DNA from: a virus
IMG/VR virus record: IMGVR_UViG_3300040809_000279
Span: 1 to 22,384 of that record
Reading direction: 5' to 3' (one strand)
Length of the DNA stretch: 22,384 nt
Shown: piece after piece, positions 13,781-20,586 of the stretch
How positions within the stretch are numbered: position 1 is the stretch's first letter
How the letters are laid out: every line of letters starts with the position of its first letter
The notes under the pieces: model-generated
The model's input: the letters and a program-made list of their open reading frames with translations, nothing else
The model's database searches: none
What the model was told of the DNA's origin: nothing
Translations under genes and position numbers: made by a program

Positions 13781-15391
13781 ATGAATAAGGATTTAACTGC
13801 CGCGCAAAATGATTATGCCCACTTTCTTCCTGCACTAAGTGGTTTTTATGCAACTTATGTAGGTAAACAGCGGTATGATGAATATGTCGACAAAGCTCGC
13901 ATTCCTAGTAACTTTGCTAACGGTATTGAGACACTTAACTATCTCAATAAGAATGAAGGAGCGTTTCAGTATAAATGGACGCTCTATTCTGCAGGACATG
14001 CTGACTTAGATACAACTAAACATGTACCTAAAGAAGATATGGTGCGTAACAGAGATAGAGAAAACACTTGGTTACTAGGTGACTCTGGTGGTTTCCAAAT
14101 TGGTAAGGGTGTTTGGGAAGGTGACTGGAAAGACATTAATTGTCCTAAAGCACAAAAGAAAAGAGATGGTGTATTGCGTTGGATGGACGCTTACATGGAC
14201 TATGGAATGATACTTGATATTCCGGCTTGGGTAGCACGTTCGCCTGCAGGTGCAAAAGCAACAGGCATTAGTACATACGCAGAAGCAGTTAAAGCAACAC
14301 GCATCAACAATGATTACTTTATGAAACATCGTACAGGTGCTTGTAAGTTCTTAAACGTATTGCAGGGTGAAAATCATGCAGACGCAGATGACTGGTACGA
14401 ACAGATGAAAGATTACTGTGATCCAGTTAAGTATCCTGACACACATTTTAATGGTTGGTCAATGGGTGGACAGAATATGTGTGATGTACATTTGGTTCTT
14501 AAACGTATTGTTACACTACACTACGATGGACTACTACAAAGCGGTATACACGATGTAATGCACTTCTTAGGTACATCTAAGCTAGAGTGGGCATGTTTGT
14601 TAACAGACTTACAACGTGCTATACGCAAGTATTATAACCCAACTATGATGCTTACATTTGACTGTGCTTCACCTTTCTTAGCAACTGCTAACGGACAAGT
14701 ATACATTCAAAATGAAACGCCTGACAGAGGCAAGTGGACATATAGAATGGTTCCTAGTGTAGACGAACTAAAGTATGCAAGTGACACACGTTCTTTCAAA
14801 GATGCAACTACACAAGATGGTATCTTTCCTAACTTTGAAGATAGTCCACTCACTGACGGTTTGTTAGTAAATGATGTTTGCACATACAAAAAAGGTGATC
14901 GCAACAAGATTGGTGTTCCTAAAGTAAGTGCAGGTGAAGTTGAACTAGACAAAAACGATAACCCTGTACTAGATGCAAGCGGTAATCAAATTGTACGCAA
15001 GAAAGACTCTACAAGCTGGGATAGCTTTAGTTATGCTATACAGATGGGTCATAACGTATGGAGTCATGTAAATGCTGTACAAGAAGCTAATAGACAGTAT
15101 GATGCTGGTGTAATTCCAAATATGCTAGTACAAGAAAAGTTTGACAGAATTACATTTAGAGATGTTGTAGAAGAAATATTTTCAAAGACAACAAAAGAAG
15201 AGTCGTTGGCAGTTATTGATGAGTATTCAAAGTTTTGGATGGCTATTCCGGGTACTAGGGGTGCTATTGGTAAAAAGACTGTAAACAGTTCTACATTCTT
15301 TGATGCACTATTTGATGTAGAAGAAACTGTTGAATCTGTTGACGAATTAGATGAAACTAAGTTGGAGGAATTAGAGGATGAGCAATTATGA
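13781..15391 (+). CDS. dpdA: DpdA-like 7-deazaguanine DNA transglycosylase (TGT superfamily)
   Basis: A 536-residue protein. The frame also has a TTG one codon earlier; the ATG at 13781 is chosen. TGT-fold enzymes swap guanine for a 7-deazaguanine, and the DpdA branch acts on DNA. Visible signatures, numbered from this ATG: GDSGGFQ at 100-106, with D101 matching the TGT substrate Asp; FNGWSMGG near 223-230 for the Gly-rich base pocket; and MLTFDCASPF at 290-299, with D294 matching the nucleophilic Asp of TGT (FDC motif). The C-terminal CxCxxC zinc site of tRNA TGT is absent, as in DpdA. The C-terminus ends in a long acidic tail. FolE and QueE encoded at 20587-22235 would supply precursor. The gene overlaps its neighbour by 14 bases. 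Confidence 0.85.
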   Translation: MNKDLTAAQNDYAHFLPALSGFYATYVGKQRYDEYVDKARIPSNFANGIETLNYLNKNEGAFQYKWTLYSAGHADLDTTKHVPKEDMVRNRDRENTWLLGDSGGFQIGKGVWEGDWKDINCPKAQKKRDGVLRWMDAYMDYGMILDIPAWVARSPAGAKATGISTYAEAVKATRINNDYFMKHRTGACKFLNVLQGENHADADDWYEQMKDYCDPVKYPDTHFNGWSMGGQNMCDVHLVLKRIVTLHYDGLLQSGIHDVMHFLGTSKLEWACLLTDLQRAIRKYYNPTMMLTFDCASPFLATANGQVYIQNETPDRGKWTYRMVPSVDELKYASDTRSFKDATTQDGIFPNFEDSPLTDGLLVNDVCTYKKGDRNKIGVPKVSAGEVELDKNDNPVLDASGNQIVRKKDSTSWDSFSYAIQMGHNVWSHVNAVQEANRQYDAGVIPNMLVQEKFDRITFRDVVEEIFSKTTKEESLAVIDEYSKFWMAIPGTRGAIGKKTVNSSTFFDALFDVEETVESVDELDETKLEELEDEQL

Positions 15392-15587
15392 CTCTACTGA
15401 AGATAAACTTAGAGCTCATTATGCAGAACTAGAACGTAAGCATAAAGAACTTGACACAGAGCTCGAAGTAAAGTATAATAATATAACAGTAACAGATGAA
15501 GTTAGGCGTATGAAAACTATGAAACTTTACCTAAAAGATGAAATGCACAGAATTAATTCTTACTTAGTACAAAAAGGTTTAGAATGA
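15378..15587 (+). CDS. DUF465/YdcH-like small helical protein
   Basis: A 69-residue protein that overlaps the DpdA-like gene by 14 bases, with GGAGG at 15364-15368. Two helices (EDKLRAHYAELERKHKELDT and VRRMKTMKLYLKDEMHRINS) fit the YdcH/DUF465 pattern, in which a long helix with HxxLD is followed by KxxKLxLKDE. The cellular role of that family is not established. A perfect sigma70 promoter is embedded in this gene at 15451. Confidence 0.75.
   Translation: MSNYDSTEDKLRAHYAELERKHKELDTELEVKYNNITVTDEVRRMKTMKLYLKDEMHRINSYLVQKGLE
15451..15479 (+). promoter_or_regulatory. perfect sigma70 promoter inside the DUF465-like gene
   Basis: TTGACA at 15451-15456 and TATAAT at 15474-15479 are separated by exactly 17 bases. 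Transcription would begin near 15486 and serve the genes at 15584, 15708 and 16226. It is a complete consensus match despite also encoding protein (LDTELEVKYNN). Confidence 0.82.
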
Positions 15588-15718
15588 CATCTAATAACAA
15601 TCTTACAAAACTTAGAGATGCTTTAAAAAAAGCAGGATTAGATTATGTAGTTACTCGTTCAGATGGTTCAGTTGCTCATGTTAATGTCTGGGTAAAGGAC
15701 GATAGCAATGAAACGTGA
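15584..15718 (+). CDS. 44-residue small protein
   Basis: It starts at ATGA over the previous stop and overlaps the next gene by 11 bases. It reads MTSNNNLTKLRDALKKAGLD, then a strand-turn-strand stretch YVVTRSDGSVAHVNVWVKD. The compact helix-hairpin pattern and tight overlaps on both sides support a real gene. It contains the AAGGA ribosome site of the next gene. The function is unknown. Confidence 0.6.
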   Translation: MTSNNNLTKLRDALKKAGLDYVVTRSDGSVAHVNVWVKDDSNET

Positions 15719-16226
15719 TTATGAAACAGGCGTAGAAAGTGACGTAGAGTTCTTTGTAGGTACAGAAGTTGAAAAAACTCCTGCTTATGGAATGAAAACA
15801 TTATTTGTTACAGGCATACAATCTTATATAACAATTAAACAGCACATTGCAAACGAGCAAGTAGAACATGTGTTCTTTGGTGCTAATCACAGTTATAATC
15901 CTACTACAGCAGAAGACTTTGATGAATGGGAAGCAATGATACTTCCACTTCTCGAAGAAGGTCACTTATGTAGCTTAGACATTCTAAGTACAATTAATAT
16001 GGAATGGTTCTTAGACGGTGGACTAATTGAGTATGATAACTTTATTCCACAAATACGTGTTGTAGTGCCTTACGTTAGACAGTGGAACTATAACACAACG
16101 GTTAAGATTGACGACAAAGGATTTAAAGCAAGTAATCCTGGTGTTTGGTGTCATAGCTTACATGATCTAATGGATCGTGATAAATTTACAGATTGGTCAA
16201 AATACGGAAAAGATAAGGTACTATAA
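15708..16226 (+). CDS. conserved T4-like marine phage protein, unknown function
   Basis: A 172-residue soluble protein with AAGGA before its ATG. The N-terminus MKRDYETGVESDVEFFVGTE and the C-terminus NPGVWCHSLHDLMDRDKFTD are patterns I recall from T4-like cyanophages, where the family has no assigned role. It alternates strands and helices (TLFVTGIQSYITIKQHI, HVFFGANHSYNPTTAEDFD, IRVVVPYV), giving an alpha/beta look resembling a TIM-barrel-like or radical-SAM-accessory fold, but without cysteine motifs. It overlaps the oxygenase gene by one base, so the two may work together. Confidence 0.8.
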   Translation: MKRDYETGVESDVEFFVGTEVEKTPAYGMKTLFVTGIQSYITIKQHIANEQVEHVFFGANHSYNPTTAEDFDEWEAMILPLLEEGHLCSLDILSTINMEWFLDGGLIEYDNFIPQIRVVVPYVRQWNYNTTVKIDDKGFKASNPGVWCHSLHDLMDRDKFTDWSKYGKDKVL

Positions 16227-16771
16227 TGGTACAAGTTTACGACGATTGTGTTCCTTTAGAACTACAGAATCAACTCTTTGATAAATTATTGCGCAAAGCG
16301 TTTTCTTGGTTTTATCAGTCTGATATGAATCATAATCCAGATACAAATAGTCCTGACTATGTTGAAAGACCGGGATTCGTTAATACTATCTATCAAGAAG
16401 GTTGGGAAATACCAAATCCGTACTTTGATGTTTTAACAACTAATCAACAATTCTTTGTTGAACCTTCAAAAGTATTACAAATAAAAGCCACACTATTACC
16501 ACAAACTAATCTAAAAGTTTTACAAGACGACGAACATGTAGATATGACAAGACCTCATATGACTGCAATTTATTATGTATGTGATAGTGACGGTGATACT
16601 ATTATATACGATAGAATGTATGACGATCCGGGTAGTATGTGGACTGAAGTTCAAGCAACAGTTACTCCTAAAAAAGGAAGACTAGTGTTATTCGACGGGA
16701 AATTTTTACATGCTTCTACAAGACCAACTACTGGTACAAAATGTACTATTAGTTTTAATTTCCTGCCATAA
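16226..16771 (+). CDS. 2-oxoglutarate/Fe(II)-dependent oxygenase
   Basis: A 181-residue single-domain enzyme of the prolyl-hydroxylase-like superfamily. These use 2-oxoglutarate, O2 and Fe(II) to hydroxylate or otherwise oxidise a substrate. The iron ligands are visible: HVD with H104/D106, and FLH with H162 in RLVLFDGKFLHASTRP. K172 (TGTKCTISFNF) is at the expected place for 2-oxoglutarate binding. It starts inside the upstream stop (TAATG). Oxygenases of this type are common in T4-like cyanophages, with mostly unknown substrates: protein, nucleotide or DNA base. It ends just before the promoter at 16777. Confidence 0.87.
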   Translation: MVQVYDDCVPLELQNQLFDKLLRKAFSWFYQSDMNHNPDTNSPDYVERPGFVNTIYQEGWEIPNPYFDVLTTNQQFFVEPSKVLQIKATLLPQTNLKVLQDDEHVDMTRPHMTAIYYVCDSDGDTIIYDRMYDDPGSMWTEVQATVTPKKGRLVLFDGKFLHASTRPTTGTKCTISFNFLP

Positions 16772-16776
16772 AAATG

Positions 16777-16805
16777 TTGACAACTTTTAATAATGAAAGT
16801 ATACT
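16777..16805 (+). promoter_or_regulatory. sigma70 promoter, 11/12 consensus
   Basis: TTGACA at 16777-16782 and TATACT at 16800-16805 are separated by exactly 17 bases in the only real gap of this region. The predicted start is near 16812. That is at an ATG of the open frame which is therefore unlikely to be the translation start; the gene is better begun at 16866, where AGAGG precedes the ATG. Confidence 0.8.
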
Positions 16806-16865
16806 AATAATATGCAAGAAAGATATTACGCATACATGCAACGCAGAATGAGAGAAGAGGATAGA

Positions 16866-17252
16866 ATGGATAACGCAGAACGCAGTATTTGGGTAACTTT
16901 TAGTAAAGAAGGTGTACATATGTACCCTGGCGCAGATACTGATCCTAAACTAGCAACTGGCGATTGGGATGATGTATCATTCCTAGGTGTTCCACATCGT
17001 CATATCTTTCACTTTAAAGTACGCATCGAAGTGTTTCACAACGATCGCGATATTGAATTCATTCAGTTTAAACGCTGGATGCAACGACTCTATGACGTTG
17101 AAGGCGTACTAGAGTTAAATCACAAGTCATGTGAAATGATTGCAGATGACTTGTACTTAGAAATATCTCGCAAATATCCAGGCCGGTTTGTAGAGATTAG
17201 TGTCGCTGAAGACAATGAAAACGGCTGTTCTATTTTTTACCCTAAGTCATAA
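16866..17252 (+). CDS. conserved T4-like phage protein, unknown function
   Basis: A 128-residue protein. The frame is open from an ATG at 16812, but that ATG coincides with the predicted transcription start. The ATG at 16866 has AGAGG six bases upstream and gives MDNAERSIWVTFSKEGVHMY, the N-terminus I recall for cyanophage homologues. Later landmarks are DVSFLGVPHRHIFHFKVRIEV, RDIEFIQFKRWMQRLYDVEG, and LNHKSCEMIADDLYLEIS with KYPGRFVEISVAEDNENG. It looks like a compact alpha/beta protein. No catalytic motif is known; the His pair in PHRHIFHF might bind metal or substrate. It is the first gene of a unit running to 20489. Confidence 0.78.
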   Translation: MDNAERSIWVTFSKEGVHMYPGADTDPKLATGDWDDVSFLGVPHRHIFHFKVRIEVFHNDRDIEFIQFKRWMQRLYDVEGVLELNHKSCEMIADDLYLEISRKYPGRFVEISVAEDNENGCSIFYPKS

Positions 17253-17269
17253 TAAGAGGAATTAATCCA

Positions 17270-17467
17270 ATGACTATTAAAAACCCAACTGTAAACAAGA
17301 TCTTTAATGACTTGGATACATATCGTAACTATTGTCGTTCCGAAGGGAAAGTGTTCAACGAGGCAGCACTTTATAAAAAAGATGATCCTAACTGGATTGC
17401 CTATCAAAAGTATCAAGGTTGGTTGCGAGCTAAAGCACGTAGCCAGAGTCGTAACAGGAGAAGTTAA
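17270..17467 (+). CDS. small basic conserved phage protein
   Basis: A 65-residue protein with AAGAGG upstream. It has the pattern NPTVNKIFNDLDTYRNYCRS, then EGKVFNEAALY, which I recall as a conserved small protein of cyanophages and other T4-like phages without known role. The C-terminus is Arg/Lys-rich (LRAKARSQSRNRRS), hinting at nucleic-acid binding. It overlaps the glycosyltransferase by one base (TAATG). Confidence 0.75.
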   Translation: MTIKNPTVNKIFNDLDTYRNYCRSEGKVFNEAALYKKDDPNWIAYQKYQGWLRAKARSQSRNRRS

Positions 17468-18555
17468 TGACAATTCATATTGTAGACATTGAAGCTGTAG
17501 ATACTCGCTACACTAAACAGTGGAAAGATTATTTGCCTCGACAGCTTCAGCGAGCTACAAATGAAAATGTTGTTGTTATCAGCGGCGGAGAAACACCTCA
17601 GGCTACAACGCCTGGGGCTTTCTTAAACTTTGGTGGCACTAACGTTTATAAATCAAAACAATTAGAACAAATAGGCGAGATGTTCTGTAAAGGAGAAGTT
17701 AAGGATGGAGATTATTTCTTATATACGGATGCGTGGAACCCAACTGTTATCCAGCTTAAATACATGGCTGAGCTCCTGGGTGTTGATATCCGAGTCGGCG
17801 GTCTTTGGCATGCTGGTAGTTATGATCCTCATGACTTCTTGGGTCGTCTCATAGGAGATGCGCCTTGGGTAAGACATGCAGAACGTAGTATGTATGAATG
17901 CTTTGATCATAACTTTTATGCTACAGACTTTCACATTGATATGTTCTGTGATACTATTTTAGAAAAAGAAAATAATGACCACTGGACAACACAAGAAGCA
18001 TTAGATTTTGATGACAAAGTACATCGCGTAGGTTGGCCTATGGAGTATCTAAAAGGTAGTTTAGATAGTTACAAAGGTATGGAAAAACGAGACTTGATCT
18101 TGTTCCCACATCGTGTTGCTCCTGAGAAACAAGTTGATATCTTTAGAGACCTTCAAACACGTTTGCCGCAATATGAATTTGTAGTATGTCAAGAACGTGA
18201 ACTTACTAAAAATGAATACCATAATTTGTTAGGTGAAGCAAAGATTGTGTTTAGTGCTAACTTGCAAGAAACACTAGGCATTAGTTGGTATGAAGGAGCT
18301 CTAGTTGATGCTATTCCTATGGTGCCTGATAGACTGAGCTACAGTGAAATGGCATTACCTGAGTTTGCATATCCTAGTAAATGGACTGAAGACTACTCTG
18401 CATATGTAAAACACAGAGGCGAAGTTGTTGCAAAGATATGTGATTACATGGAAAACTATGATGACTATCTTGTAAGTCTAGACAAACAACGTACAAAGTT
18501 AAACAAAGAGTTTTTTAGCGGAGCAGAATTGTATGACACAATCCAAAGACGATAA
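17467..18555 (+). CDS. GT-B fold glycosyltransferase
   Basis: A 362-residue protein. The C-terminal half carries the retaining GT4-like signature: FPHRVAPEKQVDIF at 213-226 opening the second Rossmann domain, and an EX7E motif (E268, E276) in QETLGISWYEGALVDAIPMV. The N-terminal half is a divergent acceptor domain (YFLYTDAWNPT at 83-93, GGLWHAGSYDPHDFL at 111-125). It would transfer a sugar from a nucleotide donor, possibly one made by the cassette at 11153-13058. The acceptor is unknown; DNA bases (as in T4) or virion proteins are both possible. A GC-rich hairpin with a T-rich tail lies early in the gene. It starts inside the previous stop. Confidence 0.85.
   Translation: MTIHIVDIEAVDTRYTKQWKDYLPRQLQRATNENVVVISGGETPQATTPGAFLNFGGTNVYKSKQLEQIGEMFCKGEVKDGDYFLYTDAWNPTVIQLKYMAELLGVDIRVGGLWHAGSYDPHDFLGRLIGDAPWVRHAERSMYECFDHNFYATDFHIDMFCDTILEKENNDHWTTQEALDFDDKVHRVGWPMEYLKGSLDSYKGMEKRDLILFPHRVAPEKQVDIFRDLQTRLPQYEFVVCQERELTKNEYHNLLGEAKIVFSANLQETLGISWYEGALVDAIPMVPDRLSYSEMALPEFAYPSKWTEDYSAYVKHRGEVVAKICDYMENYDDYLVSLDKQRTKLNKEFFSGAELYDTIQRR
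17596..17624 (+). terminator. terminator-like hairpin inside the glycosyltransferase gene
   Basis: CCTCAGGC (17596-17603) pairs with GCCTGGGG (17610-17617) over eight pairs including one G-U, with loop TACAAC, followed by CTTTCTT. Its GC content stands out in an AT-rich gene. It encodes PQATTPGAF, so it may be only coding sequence, or it may attenuate transcription early in the gene. Confidence 0.35.
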
Positions 18556-18898
18556 TGACATTGTAATACTTACAGGATCTAGTGAACCGTATAATATTAC
18601 ATTTGATGACAGCATGGTATCAACAACTACAATATCTACTAGTGACTTGACAATTACAGATAGTGATTATACTTTTACTTTAGATGATACTATTAACATT
18701 GATAATATTATATCAGGATCAACTGTTAGTACAGGCTTTGGCACCGAATGGATAGATCATTTGCCTGCTATGAGCGTGGTAAAAGATATGTGTCAGCATT
18801 ATCCTGCACTTGAAAAAGCATTAGAAAATTTTAAAACTGTTTACAAAATGGTCGAACAGGATTACAAAGGGAATCACCAAGATAATGATCTTTTCTAA
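18533..18898 (+). CDS. small protein: Thr/Ser/Asp-rich N-terminus plus conserved helical C-terminus
   Basis: A 121-residue protein that overlaps the glycosyltransferase by 23 bases. Residues about 1-66 are low-complexity, full of Thr, Ser, Asp and Ile (STTTISTSDLTITDSDYTFT), perhaps a beta-rich or disordered linker. Residues about 70-115 (TEWIDHLPAMSVVKDMCQHY, PALEKALENFKTVYKMVEQD) form a helical module I recall from marine T4-like phages. The function is unknown. It overlaps the next gene by 14 bases. Confidence 0.72.
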   Translation: MTQSKDDNDIVILTGSSEPYNITFDDSMVSTTTISTSDLTITDSDYTFTLDDTINIDNIISGSTVSTGFGTEWIDHLPAMSVVKDMCQHYPALEKALENFKTVYKMVEQDYKGNHQDNDLF

Positions 18899-19328
18899 AC
18901 TAATGGACAAACTTGGTAGGCGTAGAGTTATTACAGAACGTGATAGCAATGTTCCTTACCTAGTACGATATTATGTGTTTCTAAAGGACAGAAAGAACTT
19001 TCCTTTTAACATAACACTACACAAGGTTCTTGTAAGTGATGAACCTGTACTGCATGATCATCCTTGGTCATATGCAACATTTATTATCAAAGGCGGCTAC
19101 TGGGAAAATACTCCAAACGGACGTTTTTGGAGAGGACCTGGACATTTCCGTTATCGTAAAGCAAATGATACACATTGGTTAGAACTTGGCAAAGATGCAG
19201 ACGGAAATGAAATACCATGTTGGAGTTTGTTCTTTATGGGCCGTAAAGCAGGTGCTTGGGGATTTTTAAAGAATGGTGTTTGGGTTCACAATAAAGATTA
19301 CTTAGCAAGAGGCGCAAAAAATGATTAA
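18885..19328 (+). CDS. cupin-like protein
   Basis: A 147-residue protein with a small beta-barrel pattern. LHKVLVSDEPVLHDHPWSYA at 45-64 carries H46 and the HDH pair H57/H59. TFIIKGGYWENTP follows, then GHFRYRKANDTHWLEL with H87/H97. This fits a metal-binding cupin core. The end, KAGAWGFLKNGVWVHNKDYL, is shared with a family known in phages and bacteria. The role is unknown; sugar modification is thinkable given the glycosyltransferase upstream, but there is no direct evidence. It overlaps the phosphoribosyltransferase gene by eight bases. Confidence 0.75.
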   Translation: MIFSKLMDKLGRRRVITERDSNVPYLVRYYVFLKDRKNFPFNITLHKVLVSDEPVLHDHPWSYATFIIKGGYWENTPNGRFWRGPGHFRYRKANDTHWLELGKDADGNEIPCWSLFFMGRKAGAWGFLKNGVWVHNKDYLARGAKND

Positions 19329-19881
19329 CAAACATTTCTATACATGGCAGGACGTAGAAAAGATGTGTGTACAGATTGTTACACACATGTATGCAGACAA
19401 CTGGCGTCCTGACTACATTGTAGGCATTACACGAGGTGGCAACATTCCTGCTACTATTTTATCTAATATGTTAGGTGTACGTTGTGAGGCATTGAAAGTA
19501 AGTTTGCGGGACGATGAGCAAGGTCCTGAAAGTAACTTTTGGATGGCAGAAGATGCATTTGGTTATGTAAACAAAGAGGAACAAGAGACTCTAAAGTGTC
19601 GCTGGGATCCTGCTTTGCGTAAAAACATATTAATTGTAGATGATATTAACGATACTGGTGCTACGTTTAACTGGATCAAACAAGACTGGCAGAGCAGTTG
19701 CTTGCCCAACGAAGACAATGCTTGGAATAGTGTTTGGCATCAAAATGTAAAATTTGCTACACTTACTGATAATTTATCAAGTGAATTTTCTGGTACAGTG
19801 GATTATACTTGTCATGAAATTAATAAAAGCGAGGAAGATGTATGGTTAGTGTATCCTTGGGAAAATGTAGGAGAATATTAA
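19321..19881 (+). CDS. type I phosphoribosyltransferase (purine/xanthine-guanine-like)
   Basis: A 186-residue enzyme. These join a nucleobase to ribose-5-phosphate from PRPP. The PRPP-binding motif NILIVDDINDTGAT at 102-115 is complete, and YIVGITRGGNIPATILS at 32-48 supplies the first phosphate loop. The size and the GITRGG segment are closest to hypoxanthine/guanine or xanthine-guanine salvage enzymes. It overlaps the cupin gene and lies four genes before QueE. It may salvage host guanine, or, more speculatively, handle a 7-deazapurine. The fold is firm; the base preference is not determined. Confidence 0.87.
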   Translation: MINKHFYTWQDVEKMCVQIVTHMYADNWRPDYIVGITRGGNIPATILSNMLGVRCEALKVSLRDDEQGPESNFWMAEDAFGYVNKEEQETLKCRWDPALRKNILIVDDINDTGATFNWIKQDWQSSCLPNEDNAWNSVWHQNVKFATLTDNLSSEFSGTVDYTCHEINKSEEDVWLVYPWENVGEY

Positions 19882-20073
19882 ATGGCACACGATAGAGAAG
19901 AACGATTAAGATATATTAAGGCACTTGAAGAAAGTGTTAATCGTAAAATAGAAGAACTGAAAGAAATGCAAGCAGCAAAAATTAAATATCAACATATGCA
20001 GGGCACTAAAGACAGCATTTATAGACAACAGCGATTAATTGCTAAAATTAAGCGTGACATAGGAGTTAAATAA
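19882..20073 (+). CDS. small coiled-coil protein
   Basis: A 63-residue, highly charged and almost wholly helical protein (EERLRYIKALEESVNRKIEE, LKEMQAAKIKYQ, RQQRLIAKIKRDIG), with GGAG ten bases upstream and a start directly after the previous stop. It overlaps the HIT gene by one base (TAATG). No function is recognised. Confidence 0.7.
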   Translation: MAHDREERLRYIKALEESVNRKIEELKEMQAAKIKYQHMQGTKDSIYRQQRLIAKIKRDIGVK

Positions 20074-20489
20074 TGGATACACTAGCCGAAGCGCAAAAAG
20101 ATGGTAGAGCACCTTGGCAAGATATTGAACTTAATACTCGCGAATATACTGTATTCAAAGACAAATATCCTGTTACAGAAGGACATTTGTTAGTTGTACC
20201 AAAAGAAAATAATTTAGAATCTATGTTAAAGTGTTTCCAGTTTGCAATTGCAACAGGTGAAGCAAACGTAGTTTCACAAAAGACTGACATCACTGGCTTT
20301 AACGTAGGAATGAACGTAGGAAAAAGTGCAGGTCAGACGTGCATGTATCCACATGTACATTTAATATTTAGGCGTGATAAAGACATAGAAAATCCTACAG
20401 GTGGAGTTAGAAATGTTATACCTGAAAAAGGTAATTATAAATCTAACGAGATCGATTGGGATAATCTTGCAGTAAAATCAGCAGGTTAA
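20073..20489 (+). CDS. HIT-family nucleotide hydrolase/transferase with altered triad
   Basis: A 138-residue protein of the histidine triad superfamily, which hydrolyse or transfer nucleoside monophosphates. VTEGHLLVVPK at 34-44 holds the upstream His (H38). The triad segment is GQTCMYPHVHLIFR at 87-100: the last two histidines, including the expected nucleophile H94, are kept, while the first is Y92. The following ENPTGGVRNVIPEKGNY is the standard C-terminal continuation of this branch. The substrate is unknown. It is the last gene before the folE promoter and is next to a phosphoribosyltransferase, suggesting nucleotide metabolism. Confidence 0.88.
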   Translation: MDTLAEAQKDGRAPWQDIELNTREYTVFKDKYPVTEGHLLVVPKENNLESMLKCFQFAIATGEANVVSQKTDITGFNVGMNVGKSAGQTCMYPHVHLIFRRDKDIENPTGGVRNVIPEKGNYKSNEIDWDNLAVKSAG

Positions 20490-20503
20490 AATATTTTTTG
20501 TAC

Positions 20504-20532
20504 TTGACAAAAACCTAAATAACATGTATAAT
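20504..20532 (+). promoter_or_regulatory. perfect sigma70 promoter for folE-queE
   Basis: TTGACA at 20504-20509 and TATAAT at 20527-20532 are separated by exactly 17 bases, in the 97-base gap before folE. The predicted start is near 20539. The bases around the -35 and in the spacer (CTTGACAAA, then CCTAAATA) resemble the promoter at 7294, where CCTCTAAATA appears. Confidence 0.9.
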
Positions 20533-20538
20533 AAAACT

Positions 20539-20575
20539 ATGTTATACATTATTCGGCAATCCACTGCCTTAACAT
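20539..20575 (+). promoter_or_regulatory. structured 5' leader of folE
   Basis: An outer stem pairs ATGTTA (20539-20544) with TAACAT (20570-20575), and an inner stem pairs GGCA (20555-20558) with TGCC (20565-20568). It fills nearly the whole leader and ends one base before the GGAG ribosome site at 20577-20580. It does not match the preQ1-I riboswitch pattern. Its role, if any, is unknown. Confidence 0.35.
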
Positions 20576-20586
20576 CGGAGAAATAA

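Noticed and set aside
13970-13977. TATAAATG inside the DpdA-like gene, and similar TATAAATC/TATAAATT at about 17646, 20446 and 5867
   Set aside because: These match seven of eight late-box positions but fall mid-gene with no start nearby, as expected by chance in AT-rich DNA.
13781-15391. tRNA-guanine transglycosylase for queuosine in tRNA
   Set aside because: The active-site aspartates match, but the CxCxxC zinc motif of tRNA TGT is absent and the protein is longer with an acidic tail, so the DNA-acting DpdA branch is preferred.
17307-17492. 61-codon plus-strand frame overlapping the small basic gene and the glycosyltransferase start
   Set aside because: It is in a different frame from the conserved NPTVNKIFNDL protein, lacks a ribosome site and looks like a shadow.
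18648-18674. TTGACA followed by TATACT inside the gene at 18533
   Set aside because: The spacer is only 15 bases, short for sigma70, and it lies in a low-complexity Thr/Asp stretch, so chance is likely.
20539-20586. preQ1 riboswitch before folE
   Set aside because: The leader has hairpins but lacks the C-rich loop and A-rich tail of preQ1-I and is too short for other classes. Only a structured leader is reported.
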